Assembly: GCA_002786065.1 (NCBI GenBank) | Contig: NHNY01000031.1 | Coordinates: 125,510-189,509, forward strand | DNA length: 64,000 nt | Source of the DNA: Microcyclospora pomicola | Lineage: Eukaryota > Ascomycota > Dothideomycetes > Capnodiales | Reading direction: 5' to 3' | Shown: in pieces, positions 1 through 10,181 of the stretch | How the letters are laid out: each line of letters begins with the position of its first letter | Position numbering within the stretch: position 1 is the stretch's first letter | The notes under the pieces: generated by a model | Databases searched by the model: none | The model's input: only the letters and a program-made list of their open reading frames with translations | What the model was told of the DNA's origin: nothing | Position numbers and translations under genes: made by a program

Positions 1-1284
1 GCCGGTACCGAAGTGGCAAAGGAGGCGTCGGACATCATTCTGATGGACGACAACTTCAGCTCAATCGTGCTAGCACTCATGTGGGGCCGTGCGGTCAACG
101 ACGCTGTCAAGAAGTTCCTGCAATTCCAGATCACCGTCAACATCACCGCCGTCCTGCTTGCATTCATCTCTGCAGTCTCAAGCAGCGATGAGACATCCGT
201 CTTGTCGGCTGTGCAACTGCTTTGGGTGAACCTGATCATGGACACAATGGCTGCTCTCGCTCTTGCCACCGACCCTCCAACACGCAAGATTCTCGACCGC
301 AAACCTGATTCGAAATCTGCACCCTTGTTCTCGGTCACGATGTGGAAGATGATCATCGGTCAAGCGATCTATCAGCTGGTCGTCACGCTTGTTCTGTACT
401 TTGCTGGATGGCACATTCTCAACTACGACAGATCTCTCATCGAGTACAAGGAGCTTCACCAGAGACAACTGGCCACCCTTGTTTTCAACACGTTCGTCTG
501 GATGCAGATCTTCAATGCGCTGAACAACCGTCGGCTGGACAATCGGTTCAATGTATTCGAGGGCCTGTTCCGGAACTGGTTCTTCATCGGCATCTTCCTG
601 GTCATGATGGGTGGACAAACACTCATCGTCTTCGTTGGCGGATGGAATGCATTCCAAGCTGAGCGCCAAACTGGTGTTCAATGGGCAATCGCACTCGTCC
701 TTGGAGCACTGTCACTTCCGATTGGCGTGGTCATTCGTCTTATACCAGACGAATTGGTCGTAAAAATCATCCCACAACCTGTCCGAAACTGGGCCTCGAA
801 ACAAGGCGACAAGGTTGTCATCACAGACGAGGAGAACCCTTTCGAGTTCAACCAAGCACTCTACGACATCAAGCAGGAGCTCGGCTTCATTAAGAAGTAC
901 AAGGGCGGTCGTCTCAACGGCCTCAAGTTCGCCGTGCAACATCCCAAGGAGGCCTTCATGGCGAGTCGCAGCCCAAGCCGCGGTCGTGCCAGCTCCAGTC
1001 TGCCCCGTACGCCCACCAACGAGCCATCCATCTCCGACGACCACTCGCACTCGCAGCGAAGCGACCAACCTCCCGCCTCGCCTGCCCCCTCTTCCCGCCA
1101 CAGCCGCGGCCGCTCACGCGGCAACTCGACCCTCGCCTCCATCGCCATGGCCGGCGTCATCGGCGGCTCAGTCGCCGGCGGCTGGAGTCCGATCGACCCC
1201 CGCCAGGACGGCGAAAGCCTGCGTTTCAGCCGCGACCGATCGAAGAGCGATCTCTCGCGCGAGGTCCGACGGGAAGAACCTTGA
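1..1284 (+). CDS. PMC1: PMC1-type P-type Ca2+-ATPase, C-terminal part (5' end outside window)
   Basis: This is the C-terminal part of a plasma-membrane-type (PMCA/PMC1) calcium pump, which in fungi usually loads Ca2+ into the vacuole using ATP. The frame is open from base 1 and opens with AGTEVAKEASDIILMDD, the hinge motif at the end of the catalytic P domain. The transmembrane C-domain follows (QFQITVNITAV, LLWVNLIMDTMAALALATDPP, then four more hydrophobic segments to about residue 245). The last 100 or so residues are a soluble tail rich in Ser, Arg and Pro (SRSPSRGRASSS, SRHSRGRSRG), a plausible regulatory or phosphorylated tail. No intron is seen in this part. The phosphorylated Asp and the ATP site lie off the left edge. 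Family assignment is firm; vacuolar location is inferred from the PMC1 group. Confidence 0.93.
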   Translation, partial: AGTEVAKEASDIILMDDNFSSIVLALMWGRAVNDAVKKFLQFQITVNITAVLLAFISAVSSSDETSVLSAVQLLWVNLIMDTMAALALATDPPTRKILDRKPDSKSAPLFSVTMWKMIIGQAIYQLVVTLVLYFAGWHILNYDRSLIEYKELHQRQLATLVFNTFVWMQIFNALNNRRLDNRFNVFEGLFRNWFFIGIFLVMMGGQTLIVFVGGWNAFQAERQTGVQWAIALVLGALSLPIGVVIRLIPDELVVKIIPQPVRNWASKQGDKVVITDEENPFEFNQALYDIKQELGFIKKYKGGRLNGLKFAVQHPKEAFMASRSPSRGRASSSLPRTPTNEPSISDDHSHSQRSDQPPASPAPSSRHSRGRSRGNSTLASIAMAGVIGGSVAGGWSPIDPRQDGESLRFSRDRSKSDLSREVRREEP

Positions 1285-1521
1285 AGCGTGGCGCGATGCA
1301 TTACTACCCCTGCAACCCTCCTTTTGTGTTCTTTTCCCACTCCTGTTTTTTTGCATTAGCGTCGGCGGTTCGGTCGCTCTGAAGCGTTGTATAGATACTC
1401 CACCCCTTTCTTCTTCCGTGAGAAGATTAGCTTTCGTGGAAAGGATAGAAAGAAGTCCCGGTTGTACCGTTGATAGGTCTATAGTAGAAGGCTGTGTATA
1501 GCGGATGAGAAAGAAAAAGTT

Positions 1522-2140
1522 CTACCTACGCTGTTGCTGTTCCTTCTGGATCGTCGTGCGTTCGTCCTCATGCATCTCTTGTGATGGCTCTTGTAGAGAA
1601 CATACATCAATTCCCGATACGTAGTCGCGCTCCACTACAACCATATTCATTCCCCCCTCAGGCCCCTCCACCATAGCTTCTTGTAGATTGTCCCATGCGC
1701 TGAGAAGTACGACGACATCCATCCCTTTGCGCCACCCAACTTCTCCATCCCTGCTTCCGCTCATCAACCAGAGCTCGCGGAAACCGCCACGCTTTCCCCC
1801 TGATCGCCTTTTCTGCTCCAACGACCACTCTATAACATATCTCACAGCGCTACACGCAGGTTTCAACTCACAGCTGTACAGAGTGCTTCTTACACGGTCG
1901 TCGTCGCCGCATATCGGGATCGCGGGGAGATACCCGTCACGGCCGTGATGATCAGCGGGCACTGCTGCTGATACGTAGTTCGACGACGTCCAGAAAGCGT
2001 CGCCTGATGGAGACAATAGTCAATTGATATCCATCATGTAGCTTGACGAGCTCGTGGATCGGGCGTCTGTGGTGGTAGGCCGGTGAATGTGTGTATCGGC
2101 GGACCAGTGACGACAAAGGTCGTCTAGGGAGTTTCTTCAT
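1522..2140 (-). pseudogene. possible unknown ORF broken by one frame change
   Basis: Two minus-strand reading frames abut here. The first starts with an ATG at 2140 (MKKLPRRPLSSLVRR...) and reads through KLHDGYQLTIVS near 2016. A different frame then continues as SPSGDAFWTSSNYVSAAVP to a TAG at 1522, with protein-like composition and no stop over about 490 bases. I found no GT-AG pair in the right phase joining them. It is therefore either a decayed gene, a gene with a frameshift, or a chance ORF in the 3' flank of the calcium pump. I do not recognise a domain in either part. Confidence 0.3.
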
Positions 2141-2365
2141 GATCCGTCTTTGCTTCTGATCCGCAAGGTGCAGCTTGTTTCTCTTTCTTCTTCTTCAGAT
2201 TGCTTGCACGGAATGATGCGTCTGCAATCCGAGAGCAGGACTGGAAGTCGCTGTATCCGGAAATGCCGCCAGACGTCTTGCTTCTCGGGGTCTGACTTCA
2301 TGTCATTTCACCCAATCGTGAAACATCGTCCATTCCAAGACCTTATAAGCCTCACTTCCATCCAT

Positions 2366-3232
2366 TCATCCGTCGGCCCCCACGACCATCGCATTCACAA
2401 CATGTCCGCGCTGCCAGCCCTGCTCCTCCAGCGTGCGGGCCTCCTCCAGGTGCCGTCCAAGATACATCAGACGCACCTCGCGGACGGCCTCGTCACCGCC
2501 GGCCCGCCGCAGCTGCGCGCGGATCCGCTGCACCATCGCCGCGACGTGCTCGTGCGTGCCCACGCGGACCTGCAGATCCGTCCCCGTCGAGCTGAGGCGC
2601 GCGCGCACCCACAGCTGCTCGCCGGCCTCTTGCGGCAGGTCGACGGTGGTCTCTTTGCCTTTTCCCTTCGTCGTCGTCTTCTCCGCGACTCGCTCTTCCT
2701 CGCCGTCTTTACCCTCTCCATCCTCGTTTTTCTCCTCTTCTTCCTCTTCCTCCCCAACCACCCCCACCGGCTCTCCCACCACCCACGCAGGCACCACATA
2801 CCTCCTCCCCAGCTCATCGAACAGCCCCGCCTCCGCCTGCCGTGCCCTTCGCCCCTCGCGCTCCTCCGCCCACACCCGCCCCGTCGGACACGTCAGCCCG
2901 CACGCGTCGGCGAAGCTCTGCGCCTCGCTGCGTCGGCCCTCGCGCAGCGCTGCGCAGATCGCATCGACCGCCGCCCACAGCTCGCGCGCGCCGGAAACGC
3001 GGGTATCGAAGAACGCGGCGCGTTCATGGCGGAGACGCGCGGCCGTGAGCGGGGTGGGGAAGGGGTGGGCGGGGGGCGCAGGGAGGAGGAGGAGGGGTTT
3101 ATTCGGGCGGGAGGAGGGCGCGGCGGCGGAAGAGGCTGGGGCCGGGGGAGAGATGGGGTTGTTGGCCAGCGCGGTGGGGGACGAAGGTGCGTCTTCATCG
3201 CGCGCGGATAGGGAGGAGGGTCGGCAGCCCAT
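2366..3232 (-). CDS. UBTD/DC-UbP-type ubiquitin-domain protein
   Basis: A 288-residue intronless ORF. Residues about 55-140 resemble the N-terminal DC-UbP/UBTD2 domain (LTAARLRHERAAFFDTRV, REGRRSEAQSFADACGLTCPTG, then FDELGRRYVVP). A Glu-rich acidic linker (runs of E near residues 157-165) and a Lys-rich stretch follow. The C-terminal 90 residues form a ubiquitin-like fold (VRARLSSTGTDLQVRV ... VRLMYLGRHLEEARTLEEQG). The start MGC is a good candidate for N-myristoylation and palmitoylation, as in animal UBTD1/2. Members of this family bind ubiquitin-system enzymes; the exact role in fungi is not settled. The sequence is very GC-rich, so several spurious antisense frames overlap it. The family call rests on domain order and motif resemblance. 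Confidence 0.75.
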   Translation of the reverse strand: MGCRPSSLSARDEDAPSSPTALANNPISPPAPASSAAAPSSRPNKPLLLLPAPPAHPFPTPLTAARLRHERAAFFDTRVSGARELWAAVDAICAALREGRRSEAQSFADACGLTCPTGRVWAEEREGRRARQAEAGLFDELGRRYVVPAWVVGEPVGVVGEEEEEEEKNEDGEGKDGEEERVAEKTTTKGKGKETTVDLPQEAGEQLWVRARLSSTGTDLQVRVGTHEHVAAMVQRIRAQLRRAGGDEAVREVRLMYLGRHLEEARTLEEQGWQRGHVVNAMVVGADG

Positions 3233-4330
3233 GGTGGGAGGGATGGGGCATGGTCTGCGCTGTTGCGCTGGAGGATGTGAGGTGCGAGTCCAGCGAGGGA
3301 TTGAGCGAGCGGATGAATGAGCAACTGAAGCTCAGGATGATTACGGACTCGCTTTTGTCAGCGCAAGAAGAAAACCATCGAAAGTGAGGAATAAAGACGT
3401 TAGGGGTTGTCATCATCCTAGAGTAATAGAAATATACAGGCGGAGGTCTCGAAATGCTATAACGTTCACTAGCCGGAGTCGAGCTTCCGCGCGCGGGCGT
3501 TGGACGCATCATCGAGCGTTTCTTTTCCAAAGCACTGACTAGAAACTAACTCCCTCATGCGTGTACAAGACATGTGTCGACGCGTGGTCGATGACTGGTC
3601 AGACGGATGACATCTACGACGAGTGGAAGCCGCATGACTATCTCGAAAGAGCGAGAATGTGGTCAAGCTTGTTGATGTGCGTAAGAACATTCGGTTTGCT
3701 TATACAGTACACGACTGTCGATGCTACTGACTCTCCCTCCTCTCCCTGTCCCCTCGATTTCCAACTCCCCTGCCTCGCAGAGCAAGCAGTCTGACCGTCT
3801 CTCGAGAAATACAGCTGCTAGTGATCTGCTTCCTTCTCCGCGAGTTTTGGCCGATTAAGTCATCGAATCGAGCACGCCGGGGAAAAGTTCCGATAATCAT
3901 GTAGTAGTGATGTATGTACAGATGAGGTGAAAGAACCCAGAGGTCCCCTCCCGGCGCCGGCCAGTCTCTCGCAAGAGATGCCGCAGCTATAGCAGCAGGT
4001 CAAGCATGGGTGAAAGCTTGAACGGGTAGAATAAAGGAAATAAAGAAGAACGTAATTCGGCGCGTTTGTTCGAGCAACCAGGCCACATTACATGCCCCCT
4101 TCCTCCTCCAAAGACGTCGTTATTAAGTAGAAAGAGTTATGGTACTGATTAGTTCCGACGCCTGCGGGTACTTGGTCGTGGTATCCGTTGCCGCAACGCG
4201 AAGAAGCAAAAGGCGTAGGAAAACGCAAAAGGAAAAGTGGTGACTGATGGATGTCCGTGAAATGTCGGGGTCGTTACGAAGTGGGGCGTTACAAGGGGAA
4301 TAAACAGCAGCCGTTGCATGCCGGAGCAGC
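3233..4330. other. intergenic, no gene seen
   Basis: About 1.1 kb between the UBTD-type gene (reading leftward, so the left part is its promoter) and the 3' end of the kelch-like membrane protein gene. Open frames here are short, lack ATG or splice support, and resemble nothing I know. CT-rich tracts around 3725-3780 are unremarkable. Confidence 0.5.
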
Positions 4331-7258
4331 TCATAAATTTTTGGCCCCGGCCTCAAGCTCCAGGTTCAACCAGCTCATGTCTTCCACGACCGGCTTCTTG
4401 TCTTGGGTGACGGAGTATCGTGACGGTATCTGGTCCGACGCATGCTCGGACTCATACTCGTGGCCAGGTTTCGAGTTCTCCTGTGTTTGCTGTGCGATGC
4501 GCTCGCGTTCCCGATCCTCATAGTACGTGCTGTTGACACCACGTGGGAAGAGGGTGAAGGTGCTCTCGCGATCTTCGGCGGGCCTCGAAGGACCAAGTCT
4601 GTCGCTCTGCTGTGCGGTGTGCAGAGTAGGCTTCGCTTCCTTCGGCGAGTCGAGTCCACTTGGGAAGATTGTGATGTCGCTGTCACGAGAATCTGATGCT
4701 GAGTGGTTGATGAAGGCGGCTCTGGGAGGTTGAAGATCAATGCTTGGCCCCAGCTGTGGTTGGTATGGTTCGGTACTCGATGATGGTCCAAACATGGCGG
4801 CGCTGTCACGCGTCTGCGGCGGGATGTTTATTTTGATGCTCGTAACAGGAGAGTTCCCGAACATCGCAGCGCTATCGCGTGTTTCGACCGGGACTGTAGG
4901 CCGGACAATGGTGAGACCATTCTGAACAGGTTCCGGCTTAGACACACCTACTGCTTTCTTCTTTTGCGGACCCGCCCAGTCAGACGATGGGGCAGCAGAG
5001 TGTGACATCTTGGGCTTGCTGGACGGACGATACGATGTGCCAGCGCCTGGGAAAAAGCCAGCCGACTTGCCACGTGAAGGCACGCGTGGCTCGTAGACGC
5101 TGGCAGTATATTGGCTGCTAGCGCGCGAATTGAGATGGTCCTTGAACGAATTGCTCATGGGGGTCCATGGTGTGTTTCCAGACTCATTAAAGTACTCGTT
5201 GGTCATGCTACTGCTCAAGGTCGAGCGATTGTTGTAGGATGACATGGTGCGACCAGACTGACTGGACGCCCGGCGGGCATCGTCAATCGTACCTGCTTGT
5301 GCTTCGGGCAGCACCGGGACCACGCCTGACTTCGACAGGTCCTCGCGTGAGTCGGAGAAGGATGGGTTGTGGGCGGTGACATGTGACATGCGATGCCCGT
5401 CGATAGTCTTGTCGAAATCGATATCAAGCGCACCGAATTGTGACGAGGGTAACCGTCTGGAATCGCTAGCTTCAGCATCGCGGCTGTACCTCGAGCCATC
5501 GCTGATCATCGAGTTGATGGGTCGCTTCTGGTAGGCCGATGGTAGATGAGACACCCCATTCGGTTGGCTGGTGGCAAAGTATTTGGACCATCCAGAACTG
5601 CGGTGCTTCCGATCCTCACGTACTGCATCGTTTTCTGTAAGATGTGCGCCGTAGACTGCTGCTGCTGGCGGCGCAAGCCCGTTCGTCGTTGAGGCGCGAG
5701 GGGTCAACCCTTTGCCTTGCATTTCAACCATCTCCACGGGCTCGCCTCCCGCACTCGATAGGCCGTTCCTGTCCTTAACAAGACGACGTGTGCTTTCGGT
5801 GCTGGCCCTCGGCTGCGGACTGCTCGTGTGTCGTCTGTTACCGAACTTACCAGCGATGATGGCCAACGAGCTGTGCGAACCATTCGCAGACTCGAATCGC
5901 GGGTTGGGAGCCGACAGCTCGTTAACCGAGCCACCAGCTTCCTTCATGAACGATGCACCTCTGTCGGCAAAGCTCATGCGGCCGCCTTGCTTCTCGTCTA
6001 CGTAGCCCTCTTGTTTCTTTTGCTTCAGCTTTCGCCAGCGCAAGAGTAGGAGGATCAGGACGAACAATGCCGCCACGCCGAACAGCACACCAAGCGTGAT
6101 ACCCAGGATGCGAAGCGTTCGGTCGTGCGAGGACTGGCCACCACCAGCGACCGGCGAGGAGCTCGACGAGTGTGTTGACGTTGGTGTTGCGGTAGTGCTC
6201 GCAGTCGATGTCGGCTGCAACGGCTGTTGCTCTTCTGAATCAAAGAACTTGTCGGCGTCCACCCAGCTGTTGCGACTTTGGTCAAAGAGCGCAATGGGAC
6301 TGTCGGTACTGCCTGCAGCAATGACGGCCACATCATCGCTTGCTGGCACCACGGCACAATCTTGACGTGTTACTGTGGGGGCGTATGTGCTGTTGTATGT
6401 AGGCCAACCCTTCAGAGTCAGATCTCGTCGACGCTCTTGTGATGATGTGGACGAGTTGCCAGCGAGTTGACCAGTGGCTGCAGGCTCACCATCAGAGTCT
6501 ACTAGAACTACACCTGTCACGGTGTTTGGTGATGCAGTCATGTTGTAGATGTTGAGGATCTTGCTCCCGTCACCCCCTTCTACGAGAAGTACCCGAGAGC
6601 TGGTCTCCAAGGGGCCAGGCAGCTCAGTCTTGTATCTTTGCCACCCATCCGAAGGTCCAAACGTGAAGACTGCGGTGTTAGTGAGAGTCCCCCCGACCAT
6701 GAACGCATGGCTACTATTCCATGCTTGCATAAGAGGGAAGTTGGTGGGTGGTGCTTTCGAGGTGTACGCCTCGATGTTGTATGGTTGTGTTGTTGCGATT
6801 GTGAAGGTCTGCGAAGAAAGATCGGAGGGGGCATCTGGTTGAGATCCTGCATAGACCAGTATAGAAGTAGAGTCCTTGAGATATGCTACGCCGTGGTTCG
6901 TCCGACCCTTCATGACATTCACGGGCGGCGAAAGCGACTCCCAGGTCTGGTTGCTGAAGAAATAGCGCTGCAGACCATTGTAGCTATCGTCGTCAGAGGT
7001 CCCTCCAACCACGTATAACGCAGTATTGGATCCCTCACCCGCTGTGACGCACGCTGGACCGGTGACCGTCTGTTGACCAGACGCGCCCTCCGACCATTGC
7101 GCATCTGCCTTTAAGGGAAGCGATTGAAATCCACCTGGGGACAAAACATAGAGAGTGCCATCGTAGACGGCGGAACAGTGGCCTTCAAGGTCAATGGACG
7201 GCTTGGGTACCGACATGTGAAGCGGCGCTGAGGCGGCAAACCTCTCAGCGCCGACCAA
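4331..7258 (-). CDS. kelch-like type I membrane protein with long cytoplasmic tail (5' exon uncertain)
   Basis: About 960 residues in one open frame. The N-terminal part (to about residue 340) has beta-propeller/kelch-like strands (YDGTLYVLSP, ALYVVGGTSDDDSYNGLQRY, SHAFMVGGTLTNTAVFTFG) and several NxS/T sites. A Ser/Thr-rich stalk follows. A single membrane span lies near residues 382-408 (LGITLGVLFGVAALFVLILL) with a basic stop-transfer (RWRKLKQKK). The remaining 550 residues are a low-complexity Ser-rich cytoplasmic tail in which a motif repeats (TRDSAAMFG twice). The frame extends up to a TAA just before 7258; the first ATG is at 7216 (MSVPKPS). A secreted ectodomain needs a signal peptide and none is visible, so a short upstream exon is likely. 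An acceptor such as ..GCTGAG at about 7243 or ..CCTCAG at about 7228 could receive it. Homologues in Pezizomycotina are annotated inconsistently; function unknown. Confidence 0.75.
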   Translation of the reverse strand: MVGAERFAASAPLHMSVPKPSIDLEGHCSAVYDGTLYVLSPGGFQSLPLKADAQWSEGASGQQTVTGPACVTAGEGSNTALYVVGGTSDDDSYNGLQRYFFSNQTWESLSPPVNVMKGRTNHGVAYLKDSTSILVYAGSQPDAPSDLSSQTFTIATTQPYNIEAYTSKAPPTNFPLMQAWNSSHAFMVGGTLTNTAVFTFGPSDGWQRYKTELPGPLETSSRVLLVEGGDGSKILNIYNMTASPNTVTGVVLVDSDGEPAATGQLAGNSSTSSQERRRDLTLKGWPTYNSTYAPTVTRQDCAVVPASDDVAVIAAGSTDSPIALFDQSRNSWVDADKFFDSEEQQPLQPTSTASTTATPTSTHSSSSSPVAGGGQSSHDRTLRILGITLGVLFGVAALFVLILLLLRWRKLKQKKQEGYVDEKQGGRMSFADRGASFMKEAGGSVNELSAPNPRFESANGSHSSLAIIAGKFGNRRHTSSPQPRASTESTRRLVKDRNGLSSAGGEPVEMVEMQGKGLTPRASTTNGLAPPAAAVYGAHLTENDAVREDRKHRSSGWSKYFATSQPNGVSHLPSAYQKRPINSMISDGSRYSRDAEASDSRRLPSSQFGALDIDFDKTIDGHRMSHVTAHNPSFSDSREDLSKSGVVPVLPEAQAGTIDDARRASSQSGRTMSSYNNRSTLSSSMTNEYFNESGNTPWTPMSNSFKDHLNSRASSQYTASVYEPRVPSRGKSAGFFPGAGTSYRPSSKPKMSHSAAPSSDWAGPQKKKAVGVSKPEPVQNGLTIVRPTVPVETRDSAAMFGNSPVTSIKINIPPQTRDSAAMFGPSSSTEPYQPQLGPSIDLQPPRAAFINHSASDSRDSDITIFPSGLDSPKEAKPTLHTAQQSDRLGPSRPAEDRESTFTLFPRGVNSTYYEDRERERIAQQTQENSKPGHEYESEHASDQIPSRYSVTQDKKPVVEDMSWLNLELEAGAKNL

Positions 7259-10181
7259 AGCTTAAGGAAAGAATGCTGAAAAGTCCAGTTCAGTGGTGTT
7301 GAGAGTGATGGAGGCTCAGCGAGCCTGCTGTGATGGAGGCGCAGCTATGACTGAGCACGTGATTGCGGAATGTAGAGCGAAATGGCGCGTGTAGAAGAGG
7401 TATCGATCGATCGTAGCTGGAAGCCGCGGAATGAACATGGATAGGCGCCTGCCCTGGATCCGTCTCTTTCTGCTGGAGTCCGTCCTGCTATCGTGATTGT
7501 ACGGCAATGCGCTTGTTTCGAAGCGCTGCTGAAGGAAGCGGTTGGACGCGCAGGCCGTGGTCGGTCTGCAGATATGGAAGACTGCGTCGAGAAGTTGGGT
7601 AGAAGTCTAATATAGCTCCATGGGAGTGGCTGAACAAAGTATTCTGCGGTGATTCCAAGTCAAAACGAGGCGGAAGAAGGCGATTGAAGAGTTTGTAAGG
7701 GCGAAGGGCCGGTAAGTCGAGGCAGAAGAGCAAGGAAGAAAAGGTCGCGAGTCGAGTCCAGCAAGCGAATGTGAGCGGCAACACTGTGTGCCTTGGGAGA
7801 GAAGATGTAACGAATGACGGCGACGGCGAGGATGGTGAGGGCGGAGGAGTGCACAACGACCACGACGACGACGACGATGAGACGTACGGGTGCGTGTGTG
7901 TGTGTGTGGGTGGGTGTGTCGAAGTCGAGAGGGTGCGTGTCGAGGCAGAACGGCGACAGGTCGGCAGCTTGGAGCCAGGGGACGGGATAGCGTGGACCGT
8001 TTCGGATGGCCGCTGGCCGTTGCACGGACCGGACTGGGATCTCGGGGGCCAATCTCCGTGGCTTCTTATGAGCGCGCAGCTTCTATACAATTACACGACA
8101 ACAATATGGTGGTGAGGCGTGGATCTGGCTGATGACTTTTGTTGGGTGCAATTGTATATATTTCAATTATCATCGCTGGTCGTCGTGACGGTGAGGTGAT
8201 GGTGTTGGTGTTGGTTGTGATCAGTCTCTCCCTGCCCACACACGGGAACTGAGACGGCTCTCTTCGGGATGGTGCTTGCATCCACCCCTGCCCTGCTCAA
8301 ACAAACCCACGCCCCCTTCAGTCACGGACTAGGTATCATGTCCAGTATGCAACTACACACTGTATCAAAGAGGAGCCATGTTTCCTTCCATGTCCCAACG
8401 TCGTTCTTCCACCCTTCATGCACCCCAACTGATATGCATCCCGAGCACCGCCACCGCGAACAATGATAGTTCCGCAAACATGCTTGGCCCCAGCGCCATA
8501 AATAGCATGTAGCGTGCTATGCATGCGCAACGCTACATCTGCTGTACCTGACCTTGGCATGCATGTAGACATGTATGAACATACGTTTTTCAGACACGCT
8601 ACAGTACTTACAACATCAGATACTCAGTACATCCAGCGTGCTGCGCCTTGTCCTCACTTCATGAACAGCTATCTCATGCAAACAGCTGCCGGCCCCGTGT
8701 AGCTGATCACTACCACTTCAGTACGTAGGGACTTGATCAGTGCTGCCCGAAATCTCAGCTCGTACGCAAGCCACCCAACAGCATTGCTTCTTTTCTCTCT
8801 CCTACAGTACCACCAACGCTATACTGCCCCGTCTCATCCGATCAGGACATACAACACGATACCCCAGGCCCGCATACGGCAGTCCGACATGACCTCACGT
8901 CTCCATGAACTTATATCCTGAACCATGGTCCGTCGACGCTGGTCATCCGTGATCACGCTACAGGGTCTGGCAACCGCCCCACCGACCAGATCGGAAACAC
9001 TAGACTCTCGGCAGCCCCCATCTCGAATCCGAGCACACGGGTCGTACATCGTCGTGAACCGTGAACCGTATACGATTTCGTTATCCATGATCGAAAGGTG
9101 CAAGAATTGGTTCACTGATCTGCCCGAGTTTAGCGCATCTAGCACAGTGATGCAGAACAGCATAGGTACGCGCTCTGTGATTTCGAATTCTGGATACACA
9201 TATCGACATCTCCCTCATCCCAAACCACGAGACCATTCTTTCCTTTTCTTCCCGGTCCGCGATGAGGCCGTTGACTCTCTCAATGGTACATTCAATCGAG
9301 CACATCATCATCTCCAAAACCAATCCATCTATTTCTCTACTCATCCTCCATTATGCCATGCCATGCCATCGTAAATTTCTTCACTACTTCAACTAGCACA
9401 AAAAACACGCCATGATGTACTGTACGACGTGATGCATGCATGCACCTATCGCGCACGCGCACGCGCACGGCACATCCTTCCCGTAGCGCCGTGCCCTGCG
9501 CGGGTAAGGTACCTATCTAACCCTTTTCGCCGCCGCCGAAGCGAAATTGCAACGTCGAGGGAAAGAAAGAAAGAAGGAAAATGCATAGGCCATGGAAGAA
9601 ATGATAACGGATTGCGGGGAGCACGAGGACAGTCAAACATGGGTGCGAATAAGTACTACCTTAGTCAAGGTAAGGTAGTGTCGATGCCATTACGAGTACT
9701 GTACGATGGTGTTCGCGGGAATAGTTCGGTCATGACTTAGCTCTATGTTTTCCCTGCGCACTGGCGTTGGCAAGGTCTCGTGAGACTGGAGGACGTATCC
9801 CTTGTGAGAGAGGGTGTGAGGATGATGTGCGGCGCCAGCATATCGCGATTGGGTTGGTGGAAGGAGGCTACGGGGGCTTGATTGGATGGGGTGAGGTTGG
9901 TTCGTCACACTCGCACAAGTTCTGGACTACATGTGTAGGTACAGGTAGGAATATCAAAGCCAAGCGCCACGACGTTATCTAGGCCATCACGATCTGATTG
10001 TCTGTGGGAGACTTGGCGATACGCTTGTGCCAGCCAAGGCACCACAAGCTCATATCGTAGAGGATATACACGCAGATACTTTGGTGGGTGGCTCCGTCGC
10101 GATGGTGATGTGCATCATAACACCACCGCGTTCAGTACTGTAGCTTGCTTTCTGCTATCGGGAGTGGACTCATAGCACACA
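7259..10181. other. gene-poor interval, no gene supported
   Basis: Nearly 3 kb with no frame that I can support. The left part is the promoter/5' region of the kelch-like gene and should hold its missing first exon. It includes a CT-rich stretch and a GAC/GT microsatellite (7860-7920). An 8-bp perfect inverted repeat (ATGTAGCG...CGCTACAT) sits at 8507-8538. A run of alternating CGCGCA lies near 9456. Short frames at 8925-9374 (149 codons) and elsewhere have no recognisable domain or splice structure. No tRNA-like T-arm was found. Confidence 0.45.
7860..7920. repeat. simple repeat: (GAC)n followed by (GT)n
   Basis: A short GAC/GAT trinucleotide run is followed directly by a GTGTGT run and GGTGGGTGTG. 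It lies in the presumed promoter of the kelch-like gene. Confidence 0.8.

Noticed and set aside
2150-3320. Two long plus-strand frames (353 and 295 codons)
   Set aside because: They are GC-driven shadows of the UBTD-type gene on the minus strand, rich in Arg/Ser/Pro with no domain.
7488-8090. A 200-codon minus-strand frame
   Set aside because: Ser/Thr/Pro-rich, built partly on the GT/GAC microsatellite and lacking a domain; more likely 5' region of the kelch-like gene.
8925-9374. A 149-codon plus-strand frame
   Set aside because: No similarity I can recognise, no splice sites and low-complexity ends; insufficient to call a gene.
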